From an uncultured Chlorobiaceae bacterium (lineage in GTDB: Bacteria > Bacteroidota > Chlorobiia > Chlorobiales > Chlorobiaceae), in contig CAIJGA010000008.1 of the NCBI GenBank assembly GCA_903820085.1, positions 219,518-283,517 of the forward strand: a DNA stretch of 64,000 bases, given 5' to 3'. The notes beneath the pieces are model-generated. The model was not told where the DNA came from, searched no databases, and saw nothing but the letters and a program-made list of their open reading frames with translations. Of the stretch, positions 57,208 to 64,000 are shown one piece after another. The translations under genes were made by a program, and so were the position numbers. Each line of letters opens with the position of its first letter. Within the stretch, counting starts at the first letter, position 1.

Positions 57208-58275
57208 ATGAGCAAGAAAAAAGAGGTCTCTGTTGTTCGCTCCTCGGCTGCTGAATATCTGACCTTTGTTGCTGCTGGCGGTAATTCAGAGGCCAGTGTG
57301 GAAATGCGCTATGCTGATGAAAACATCTGGCTGACCCAGAAGATGATGGCCACTCTGTATGATGTTTCGGTTTCGGCTGTCAACCAGCACTTGAAACGTA
57401 TTTTTGCCGATAATGAGCTGGAACCAGGGGCAACTGTTAAGAAATACTTAATAGTTCAAACTGAGGGTGGTCGGGAAGTTCGGCGTGAAGTGGAGCACTA
57501 TAATCTTCAGGCGATAATCTCCGTCGGCTTCAAAATTGAAAACGAGCGTGCAGTCCAGTTCCGCAAGTGGGCCAACCAAATCGTGAAGGACTATACGATT
57601 CAGGGTTGGACGATGGATGTGGAACGCCTTAAACATGGTGGAAGCATCCTGACCGATGAATATTTCGAGCGGCAACTTGAAAAAATCCGGGAAATCCGGC
57701 TTTCCGAACGCAAGTTCTATCAGAAAGTTACTGATATCTATTCCACATCACTGGATTACGACCGATCAGCCACAGCTACAAAGCGCTTTTTCGCAGCCGT
57801 TCAGAACAAGATGCACTACTCCATACATGGCCAGACTGCAGCGGAAGTTATCGTGGAGCGTGCCGATCACCAGAAAGAAAACATGGGTCTGACCAGTTGG
57901 GAGGGGGCTCCGCAAGGCAAGATCCACAAGTATGATGTCTCCATTGCAAAGAACTACCTGACCGGGTTTGAGCTTGAGCAGATGCAGCGTATTGTTTCTG
58001 CCTATCTGGATATGGCGGAACTGCATGCCATGCGGCGAATTCCAATGACCATGGCAGACTGGGAAGAACGCCTGGGCGGGTTTTTGAAACTTTGGGATCG
58101 GGAAATTTTGCAGGATGCAGGCAAGGTGAGCGCAGAAATAGCCAAAGCTCATGCTGAGAGTGAGTTTGAGAAATACCGGATTGTACAGGATCGGTTGTTT
58201 GAAAGCGATTTCGACAAAGTGGTGAAATGGATTGAAGACTCGCAAAAAAAAGGAGAGTACCCTGGCGAGTCGTAA
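57208..58275 (+). CDS. RhuM family protein
   Basis: The 355-aa protein has the RhuM signature: NIWLTQKMMATLYDVSVSAVNQHLKRIF (helix-turn-helix-like, ~45-75) and HYNLQAIISVGFKIENERAVQFRKWA. It also has IQGWTMDVERLKHGG and SLDYDRSATATKRFFAAVQNKMHYSIHGQTAAE. RhuM occurs in pathogenicity and defence islands; the biochemical role is not established. A ggagatgaaaag site precedes the ATG. Length is as expected. Its 3' end merges with a GmrSD-type fragment. Confidence 0.88.
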   Translation: MSKKKEVSVVRSSAAEYLTFVAAGGNSEASVEMRYADENIWLTQKMMATLYDVSVSAVNQHLKRIFADNELEPGATVKKYLIVQTEGGREVRREVEHYNLQAIISVGFKIENERAVQFRKWANQIVKDYTIQGWTMDVERLKHGGSILTDEYFERQLEKIREIRLSERKFYQKVTDIYSTSLDYDRSATATKRFFAAVQNKMHYSIHGQTAAEVIVERADHQKENMGLTSWEGAPQGKIHKYDVSIAKNYLTGFELEQMQRIVSAYLDMAELHAMRRIPMTMADWEERLGGFLKLWDREILQDAGKVSAEIAKAHAESEFEKYRIVQDRLFESDFDKVVKWIEDSQKKGEYPGES

Positions 58276-58660
58276 GTCGCGCGACATCAGTGTGAAGGAG
58301 ATGATTGAACATCGGGGTGATATCCATCATATTTTTCCCCGGCAGTATTTGAAAGAGAATGGTTTCAGCCAGAGCCAGTATAATCAGGTAGCGAACTATG
58401 TCTATGTTCAGCAGGAGATTAACATCAAAGAAGGGAAGCGCTCTCCGGCAGACTATATCGGTCAAATCCGTGAGCAATGTCAAAGCGGGAAGCTCGCCTT
58501 TGGCGGGATTGATACTCTTCCGGATTTTGAAGCAAACCTTGAGGCTAACTGCATTCCCGGTAATATCTATGAGATGACGTTAGAGGATTACGATGAATTT
58601 TTGGGGGCTCGCCGAATATTGATGGCACGGAAGATCAAATGTTTTTACCAAAATCTCTAA
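58270..58660 (+). pseudogene. GmrSD/DUF262-DUF1524 C-terminal fragment, copy 1
   Basis: In frame this encodes about 125 residues: SRDISVKEMIEHRGDIHHIFPRQYLKENG (split here as two motifs, ISVKEMIEH and DIHHIFPRQYL), and on to IKCFYQNL. The DIHHIFP block is the His-Me-type nuclease motif of DUF1524 in type IV restriction-like GmrSD proteins. The whole DUF262 N-terminal part is missing. The open frame could start at 58232 inside rhuM. It is the first arm of a 421-bp direct duplication. Confidence 0.65.
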
Positions 58661-58696
58661 CGAGATACCTCCGTAGCCATGAAAGTTGGTTTCAGA
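58276..58696 (+). repeat. Direct duplication, copy 1 (~421 bp)
   Basis: This segment is repeated at 59665-60085 with high identity by eye. It spans the DUF1524 fragment plus the first codons (MKVGFR) of the next small gene. Confidence 0.85.
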
Positions 58697-58936
58697 ATAC
58701 CTTCGCTTAAAAAGCGCATTGCTGCCCGCACATCGTGGAAGCGGTATGCCCGCCAATCTCTGGGCCTCAAGGCTCCTCGCGGTTATGGCTGGATAACCAA
58801 TCCCAAGAAGGCGCTGTACAACCGGGTTTATTATCGAACGACTCGGGGTTGTTCTGTTGTGCTGGTTGTTTTGTTGTCGGCTGCGGGCGCTTTGGGTTGC
58901 GGTGTCGCCTGGGCGATGAAAATGGTAGGCCCCTGA
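58679..58936 (+). CDS. Small basic membrane protein, phage/accessory type
   Basis: The 85-aa protein has a very basic N-terminal half (MKVGFRIPSLKKRIAART ... YGWITNPKKALYNRVYYRTT), then one hydrophobic helix (VVLVVLLSAAGALGCGVAWAM). Similar small proteins with the KKAxYNRVYxRTT pattern are common in phage-like or accessory regions; the function is unknown to me. The start codon and first six codons lie inside the duplicated segment. Confidence 0.6.
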   Translation: MKVGFRIPSLKKRIAARTSWKRYARQSLGLKAPRGYGWITNPKKALYNRVYYRTTRGCSVVLVVLLSAAGALGCGVAWAMKMVGP

Positions 58937-58941
58937 AACCG

Positions 58942-59241
58942 TTACCGATCCTGTGACTGTTCGACTTTGTGCATCTGGGCTGCAAAGGCGTCGATGTGTT
59001 CGTCCCAGGTGTAGAGCAAGTCAGGGTCAAAGTCCGCCCCATTTGGCCATACTATAGTTCCAACTTCCTCGTCAACGCTGACTTGCCTGAAAAAATCATG
59101 ATTGCGCAGCGGTTCATAGAGTTCGCCATACAAAATGGGTTCCAGATTGATTTCCCTTACCGTACCGTTATCGAAATGTACACGCAATGAAAAGCCGTCA
59201 AGAATATCGACAGCTAAGACCTTTATAAATTGATGTTTCAT
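58942..59241 (-). CDS. DUF2442 protein
   Basis: The 99-aa protein has the DUF2442 pattern (LRVHFDNGTVREINLEPIL ... ADFDPDLLYTWDEH). It follows a DUF4160 gene by 19 nt on the same strand. This pair recurs in bacterial genomes and is suspected to be toxin-antitoxin-like, with DUF2442 the likely antitoxin; that is inference. The pair is inverted relative to its neighbours and lies between the two duplicated arms. Confidence 0.8.
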   Translation of the reverse strand: MKHQFIKVLAVDILDGFSLRVHFDNGTVREINLEPILYGELYEPLRNHDFFRQVSVDEEVGTIVWPNGADFDPDLLYTWDEHIDAFAAQMHKVEQSQDR

Positions 59242-59260
59242 AGTGCGTTATCGTCTTGAA

Positions 59261-59530
59261 TTAACGGAGCGGTTCTATTTTTACCGGAGCCTTGCCATCC
59301 TGTAACAAATCCCAATCGGTCAAAAGTTCAAACTGATGAATTTCAGCCCATGCCATCACAAGTCGTCGCTGCCTTTCGGGTAATGCGCCTTCCATCATGG
59401 TTACCGGGTCAATAGAAAAAACTGCTTGTGAATCCTGATAATAGGCGTGAAAATGAGGTGTATGATGGGGGACATCCAGTTCAGCATACATTCGTATCAA
59501 AATCCCGAAAAATCGTGAGAGTTCAGGCAT
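59261..59530 (-). CDS. DUF4160 protein
   Basis: The 89-aa protein has the DUF4160 signature: MPELSRFFGILIRMY, HHTPHFHAYY and the acidic/basic tail LPERQRRLVMAWAEIHQ. The HxPHFH motif is suggestive of a catalytic or metal site, but no activity is established. I chose the ATG at 59530, since 19 upstream in-frame residues are atypical. It is the first gene of the DUF4160-DUF2442 pair. Confidence 0.8.
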   Translation of the reverse strand: MPELSRFFGILIRMYAELDVPHHTPHFHAYYQDSQAVFSIDPVTMMEGALPERQRRLVMAWAEIHQFELLTDWDLLQDGKAPVKIEPLR

Positions 59531-59664
59531 TATCCAAAAGCTTACTTTTAATGAAGTTACTGGAAGTACTTTCTTGATCAAATCCAAATAATCTCTTCCC
59601 GAAATTTACTCAAATATCAGGCTGATACCAAGCTTACATTCTATAAGCAAATCAAAGGATTCCT

Positions 59665-60048
59665 GTCGCGAGACATCAGTGTGAAGTAGATGATCGACAC
59701 CGGGGTGATATCCATCATATTTTTCCTCGGCAGTATTTGAAAGAGAATGGTTTCAGCCAGAGCCAGTATAATCAGGTGGCGAACTATGTCTATGTCCAGC
59801 AGGAGATTAACATCAAGGTAGGGAAGCGCTCTCCGGCAGACTATATCGGTCAAATTCGTGAGCAATGTCAAAGCGGGAAGCTCGCCTTTGGCGGTATTGA
59901 TACTCTTCCGGATTTTGAAGCAAACCTTGTGGCTAACTGCATTCCCGTTAATATCTATGAGATGACGTTAGAGGATTACGATGAATTTTTGGGGGCTCGC
60001 CGAATATTGATGGCACGGAAGATCAAATGTTTTTACCAAAATCTCTAA
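59665..60048 (+). pseudogene. GmrSD/DUF262-DUF1524 C-terminal fragment, copy 2 (broken)
   Basis: A near-identical second copy of the 58,276-58,696 segment. It has an in-frame stop (aag tag at the position of KE in copy 1) and a one-base deletion in the following acatcgg/caccgg stretch. These destroy the frame before DIHHIFP. The later part still reads open from about 59737 (QSQYNQVANYVYVQ ... CFYQNL). Confidence 0.7.
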
Positions 60049-60085
60049 CGAGATACCTCCGTAGCCATGAAAGTTGGCTTTAGAA
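59665..60085 (+). repeat. Direct duplication, copy 2 (~421 bp)
   Basis: This is the second arm of the duplication with 58276-58696. It ends at gaaagttggctttagaa, exactly where the YhcG-type frame begins. Confidence 0.85.
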
Positions 60086-60690
60086 CAACTGGTTGCTGCT
60101 ATCGGGCAGGTTCATGCTGAACTGGCGGCACAAGCTTCCCGGGCGGTCAACACGAGCCTGACCCTTCGTAACTGGCTTATCGGTTGTTATATCTCCGAGT
60201 ACGAGCTGCGGGGAGCCGATCGAGCCAGGTATGGTGACAAAATTATTGAGCTGTTATCTGAACGGTTGATGCAGGCGGGTGTCAGCCGGTCAGAAGCACG
60301 GGAACTGAGGCGATACCGTAAATTTTATTTGATTTACCCTTCAATTCGGGAGTCGCTGTCTCCCGAATTGATAATCAAGCTTTTGCCATTCGCGACCACA
60401 GTCAACTTTCGGGAGTCACTGTATCCCGAATCGGGGGTTGCGCCCGATGAACTGTTGAGCAGGATTTCGTTCAGTCATATTGCTGAACTGCTGCGATGTG
60501 AGGATGCGACCAAACGCAGCTTTTATGAGGTAGAGTCTCTTCAGGGAAGCTGGACGGTGCGTGAGCTGAAACGGCAGATTCACAGTCTCTACTATGAACG
60601 TTCCGGCCTTTCCCGCGACAAGCAAAAGCTTTCGAGGCTTGCTCACCAGCAGGCAGAGCGGCAAGGAATACAACGGGATAGACCACCTAT
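60074..60690 (+). pseudogene. DUF1016/YhcG nuclease, truncated before the PDDEXK domain
   Basis: The frame begins at a TTG within the duplicated arm and reads EQLVAAIGQVHAEL, VNTSLTLRNWLIGCYISEYE and RYRKFYLIYP. This is the N-terminal DUF1016 domain plus its linker (about 200 residues). Intact YhcG proteins are ~340 aa and end in a PDDEXK nuclease domain, which is missing. After about 60690 the frame runs 50 codons antisense into ptuB to 60841. The truncation point coincides with the ptuB stop. Confidence 0.7.
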
Positions 60691-61286
60691 AGCAACCCCT
60701 GCCGCTGGGCCTCTAACCATACGAAAGGGGAACGTTTCCTTAAAAACTCGGCGGTGTATTCACCTTCACAATATTCTTGATAATGCCGAGCTCGTATCTC
60801 CCGACATCCAGCATCATCCAAATTCAGTCGTTCTATCGTAGCCTGAACGGTTCTCTGCTGATCAGGCGTTAATATTGGATTGGGATAAATTCGTCCAGTA
60901 ATAGGTTCCAGACGGAACCAGCCATTTCCTATCTTGAAAGGATCAAGTACATCATCGTATTCTCGTTTGCGACTATTCATGCGAGAACACGCAAGGCGGT
61001 AATTACTCCACTCGTAAGCCAAACCAGCCCGTTTTGATTTAGCAATGAAATGATCGACTGAACCACCTCCTGTGACCCGCTCGAAAAAAACAGCTAAATA
61101 AGCACAGCAACCGTTATAATTTGTATGCAAATCATCAAGGCAAAAGCGCCAATAAGGCTCAACATCAGTTTTTGGCGGTAGCGGTTTATCAAGAGGAATG
61201 TTCTTTTCTATGAGCCAAGCAAGTCCCTTTTGCCGGACATTCGAATTGAACGAATCTGGCTCGGTTTGTGCATCAACATGAATCAT
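60687..61286 (-). CDS. ptuB: HNH nuclease, PtuB-like (Septu system)
   Basis: The ~199-aa protein has the PtuB-type HNH core: SVDHFIAKSKRAGLAYEWSNYRLAC, MNSRKREY and VLDPF (residues ~95-140). Septu pairs a PtuA ATPase with a PtuB HNH effector in anti-phage defence. The start at 61286 overlaps the ptuA stop in an ATGA junction, with aaagg about 10 nt upstream; a start at 61295 is less likely. The last codon sits exactly at the truncated YhcG junction, but the C-terminus looks complete. Confidence 0.78.
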   Translation of the reverse strand: MIHVDAQTEPDSFNSNVRQKGLAWLIEKNIPLDKPLPPKTDVEPYWRFCLDDLHTNYNGCCAYLAVFFERVTGGGSVDHFIAKSKRAGLAYEWSNYRLACSRMNSRKREYDDVLDPFKIGNGWFRLEPITGRIYPNPILTPDQQRTVQATIERLNLDDAGCREIRARHYQEYCEGEYTAEFLRKRSPFVWLEAQRQGLL

Positions 61287-62626
61287 AACGACCATCCTTT
61301 CTTTTCACCCACAAACCGCCAGCGCATCCAGAATGGATCAGTATCAGAGAGAACTGCCCGCAAACGCTGCTCCAGTGAAAGAGCGTCGTCTTTACTGAAC
61401 TGTTCGTTACTTAACGCCAAAGCGGCTTCTTCCAGAACTGTTTCAGCTTCAATCGAATAGCCGGATTTAAGGTTAAACGCCTCACTGGTGAGCCAACTGC
61501 GGACATCACCTTGCCGGACAAACTGTCTGTGTGTGAGTTCAACGTTGTTACCGACCAGATCAAGGTCAAACCAAGCATCTTGATTTTCGTCAAACAGGGG
61601 TTCCACGGAAGCCATGATCAAAGGGGAATGAGTTACGGCTATCAGTTGAACATCGGATATCATCAGTGTATGACGGGGATGCTCGGGATCGGTATCGTCT
61701 ATCCATAGGATGTCAGGGGACTTGGTCAATTGCTTTATCACCTTCATCAAGGAAGGAATCACCGTCCGCTGCCATTTGGGATGCAGGTGCGACTCGACTT
61801 CATCAATCAGGAAAACTGTATTCGTCTCAGGTTCCTCGCCCAATAACTCTTTGGCCTTTACATGCTCTTCCCAGCACCAGACAAGAAAATAGGCAAGCGA
61901 AATAATTCGACGCATACCTGATGAGGCATGGACGACTGCCACTTCTTGGTCATACGGCATTTTCAATGTAGGCATATCCCTTACATCGTCCAGGCTAATG
62001 CGTGTTAACGATCCCGGTACAATTTTTTCAGTCGATGATGGTGACAAAACATCAAGTACAGAGATCAGAGACTCAAAGGCTCTTCCCTTTTCCTTTTGCC
62101 AGCCAGCCCAATCCCGAATTAAACCATTGCAAAGCCACGTGCCATCTTGATTTTGCAGTCCATCCCACACATCTTTCGGACTAAAAACGTAAGCGGCAGG
62201 TCGTTCCTTACTTTCGTCAGGGGATTTCGATTTCCAGTAGTTCCGTGCCGGGTCCCAAACAGCAAAGCTGCCATCAGCCATCGCATAAAAGACCAGTCCG
62301 GGGTTTGCCGGACGACCTTTCTGGACTGTCCAGCTTTGTCCTCGCGGCTCAAATGTGCTGATAAAGCCCTTTGTTTTCGATACCGCCGAAAACGAAAAAT
62401 CGATTTCGGCTTCATGCTTTTTATCTGTGGGCAAAGCCACTTTGCCAGAGGTCAGTTTGGGGTTCAATTCGGCTGGCCATTTTCGGGTCATAGCCCACCA
62501 GGCAATATCCAGCAAAAAGCTTTTACCCAAGCCGTTATCACCTGTAATTACATTCAGTCTTTTGCCGAACTCAAGTTCCATCTTTGGAGCCGGTCCGACA
62601 TTGGTCATTTTAAGATGTTTAATCAT
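61283..62626 (-). CDS. ptuA: AAA/ABC-type ATPase, PtuA-like (Septu system)
   Basis: The 447-aa protein has Walker A GDNGLGKS near residue 30 and an ABC-like signature (VVHASSGMRRIISLAY) near 238. Walker B FLIDEVESHLHPKWQ is near 275, with a switch histidine in VTHSPLI. This is the SbcC/OLD-like ATPase type found in Septu PtuA. Translational coupling with an HNH gene supports the system call. No reverse transcriptase or retron RNA is beside it, so it is not a retron-Septu arrangement. Confidence 0.8.
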   Translation of the reverse strand: MIKHLKMTNVGPAPKMELEFGKRLNVITGDNGLGKSFLLDIAWWAMTRKWPAELNPKLTSGKVALPTDKKHEAEIDFSFSAVSKTKGFISTFEPRGQSWTVQKGRPANPGLVFYAMADGSFAVWDPARNYWKSKSPDESKERPAAYVFSPKDVWDGLQNQDGTWLCNGLIRDWAGWQKEKGRAFESLISVLDVLSPSSTEKIVPGSLTRISLDDVRDMPTLKMPYDQEVAVVHASSGMRRIISLAYFLVWCWEEHVKAKELLGEEPETNTVFLIDEVESHLHPKWQRTVIPSLMKVIKQLTKSPDILWIDDTDPEHPRHTLMISDVQLIAVTHSPLIMASVEPLFDENQDAWFDLDLVGNNVELTHRQFVRQGDVRSWLTSEAFNLKSGYSIEAETVLEEAALALSNEQFSKDDALSLEQRLRAVLSDTDPFWMRWRFVGEKKGWSL

Positions 62627-62761
62627 AATGAGCTATTTTCATGCCCGTTCGAAACTTATTTCTGCCATATTTTTATGGTGGATAACTTGGTAGTCCTTCA
62701 AAGATATGATATTACCGCGTCTTTGCCTTACTTAGATATTGGGTTTATCAAGGATTACGGA

Positions 62762-63730
62762 TCAATATTTCACCCTGAAGGTTGGGCTTTCTTCCGGCCT
62801 GCTTTTTCTCCGGTCATAGAGCCGAGTAGTTGAAACATTGGCATGACCGAGCCATTCCTGAACCTTTCCGATATCGGCGCCGTGTTCCAACGCATTTGTT
62901 GCTGCTGTTGATCTCAATGAGTGAACGCAGAACCCGTTCACGCTGGCGCTGATGCCCGTTTCTTTTCCGTATTTCCTGATAATACAGGTATAGACTGCCT
63001 GAGGATCCAGCGGTTTGAGCAACGTACCCGTAATATTATTTTTCACCGGCCGGAATAGAGGGCCTTTCTGGTCATCACGGTGACCGGCAGCTTCAAGATA
63101 CTCATCAATCAACCGCTGAGCCATCGGATGCATCGGCAGAAAGCGGATCTTTTCCCGTTTACCGTGGATGCACAAATGCTGCACGCCGCTCCGTTGCTGC
63201 AAATCTTTAACCTGCAGCCGACAAAGTTCTTCCCTGCGCAACCCGTGATAGAGCAGGGTAGCGAGAATTGCCCTGTCCCGTTTTCCTTTAAGAGTATTCG
63301 CCGGCGGCGCATCAAGCAGCATTCTTGCCTGGCTGTCACCAAGGGCAGGTGTTGTGCCTTCGTTGTTGTTGGTAGCGGGACGTTTCACACCGAGAACCGG
63401 GTTATGCAACACGGCATTCTGTTCACAGAGGTAGTCGAAAAGAGAAGAGATCGAAGCAAGCTTGCGCCGGATGGTGGCGGCAGCAAGGTTACGCTGTTCG
63501 AGATCGGTTCGCCAGGCAAGCAGGTGCGCCCTTGTGACTATGCGCATTTCTTCCGGTTCTGTGATGCCGAGAAATCGGGATAATTCCTTCACGTCGTTAC
63601 GGTACGCCCGCCGGGTCTTTTCACTCCGAATATTGGCATACCATTCGAGTTCCGGAGGCATAGCCTTGAGAGCATGAAACTCCGGTGCTGAAAGTGCCCG
63701 TTTTTCGAGGATCGGAAGAGTGTCGGTCAT
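62762..63730 (-). CDS. Tyrosine recombinase / integrase
   Basis: The 322-aa protein has an N-terminal SAM-like DNA-binding domain ([20 protein letters not shown]). The catalytic set is complete: Arg in [10 protein letters not shown] (~166), Lys in HGKREKIRF, HxxR in HSLRSTAA, His in [10 protein letters not shown] and Tyr in LYDRRK (~304). It could be a XerC/D-like or island integrase. No tRNA or clear att repeat is seen next to it. It may have contributed to assembling the island. Confidence 0.92.
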   Translation of the reverse strand: MTDTLPILEKRALSAPEFHALKAMPPELEWYANIRSEKTRRAYRNDVKELSRFLGITEPEEMRIVTRAHLLAWRTDLEQRNLAAATIRRKLASISSLFDYLCEQNAVLHNPVLGVKRPATNNNEGTTPALGDSQARMLLDAPPANTLKGKRDRAILATLLYHGLRREELCRLQVKDLQQRSGVQHLCIHGKREKIRFLPMHPMAQRLIDEYLEAAGHRDDQKGPLFRPVKNNITGTLLKPLDPQAVYTCIIRKYGKETGISASVNGFCVHSLRSTAATNALEHGADIGKVQEWLGHANVSTTRLYDRRKSRPEESPTFRVKY

Positions 63731-63879
63731 GGTGCCTGAGTGTTGATTTTCTGTACTGATGTTTAGTTATGATAAAATACATTATGTAAAGCAAACTATT
63801 TCCCCATAATATTTTAGCGACATTTATTGGCGTCCATGGACATGAGTTGAACGTTAAACAAAATTAAAATTCTCTTCTT

Positions 63880-64000
63880 TTAACCAGCCTTCAGAGTGTT
63901 TTCCAGGGCTTTGAGCTGTGCATTATGTTTCTCTGGATTTTGTGTCTTTAGCTTTACGATATTGGCAAGTTTCCATTGTACTGCTGGCATATGACGCAGA
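63880..64000 (-). CDS. C-terminal end of a gene that runs off the window
   Basis: On the - strand the frame is open from the right edge to a TAA at 63880-63882. It encodes MPAVQWKLANIVKL and then KTQNPEKHNAQLKALENTLKAG. The charged, Ala/Leu/Lys-rich tail looks like the natural end of a larger protein. The family is not identified. About 150 nt separate it from the recombinase start. Confidence 0.5.
   Translation of the reverse strand, partial: LRHMPAVQWKLANIVKLKTQNPEKHNAQLKALENTLKAG

Noticed and set aside
58232..58660. GmrSD fragment copy 1 as a full gene
   Set aside because: The open frame is clean, but it lacks the whole DUF262 domain and begins inside rhuM, so it is a fragment.
60074..62626. 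Retron (reverse transcriptase) linked to PtuAB
   Set aside because: No reverse transcriptase motif and no msr-msd-like structure beside the two genes.

Overview
The window looks like a chromosome segment of a green sulfur bacterium (Chlorobiaceae, Chlorobium/Pelodictyon type). The evidence is the gene content: a bacteriochlorophyll synthase of the BchG/ChlG family, a single-chain pyruvate:ferredoxin oxidoreductase (a reductive-TCA/pyruvate enzyme), an anaerobic HemN, a PPi-type phosphofructokinase, a split carbamoyl-phosphate synthase large subunit and a DnaG with a degenerate zinc ribbon. No database search was possible. Calls rest on motifs, length, gene order and recalled family signatures.

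Positions 1 to about 48,570 are ordinary core chromosome, densely packed with housekeeping genes in short mixed-strand runs. In order: TPR protein (5'-partial), nifJ/PFOR, rlmB, gcvH-gcvPA, dapA, a DUF4405-like membrane protein ending in a haem motif, recN-tatA, psd, tilS, a membrane-anchored unknown, rnhA, rpmB, bchG, trpD, an Nramp-like transporter, pepP/Q-like peptidase, cutA, holB, ilvE, PPi-pfk, an FtsX-type permease, ispF, pyrD, glgP, a metallophosphoesterase, a ferritin-like protein, carB (C-terminal half), ribBA, glyA, dnaG, an exbB-exbD-exbD-tonB operon, a DUF3098-like protein, argD, a small membrane protein with ndh, a cupin with purE, hemN, a Gfo/Idh/MocA oxidoreductase, an SMR (Gdx/SugE) exporter and a PsiE-like protein.

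From about 48,570 to the end the character changes to a loosely packed, heavily rearranged accessory region that reads as a defence / toxin-antitoxin island. It opens with four degenerate CRISPR-like repeats at 65-73 bp spacing. After these come an orphan methyltransferase, a 5'-truncated remnant, a PAS-PAS-HD-GYP protein, a umuD-like fragment, an unrecognised lipoprotein plus small-protein operon, a hipBA module and a brnTA module whose toxin is 5'-truncated. Next are fragments of an SNF2-type helicase, a Fic/HTH-type protein and a DUF1156 protein, then a RhuM protein. Two copies of a GmrSD/DUF262 C-terminal fragment (a ~421-bp direct duplication) flank a small phage-like protein and an inverted DUF2442/DUF4160 pair. 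A DUF1016/YhcG nuclease truncated before its catalytic domain follows, then an apparently intact two-gene Septu-like (PtuA ATPase + PtuB HNH nuclease) system and a tyrosine recombinase. One more gene runs off the right edge.

Intact candidates in the island are hipBA, brnA, RhuM, DUF2442/DUF4160, PtuAB-like, the lipoprotein pair and the recombinase. The rest is debris of earlier defence systems. The least explained unit is the lipoprotein/129-aa operon at 52,087-53,345. No rRNA or tRNA gene was recognised.
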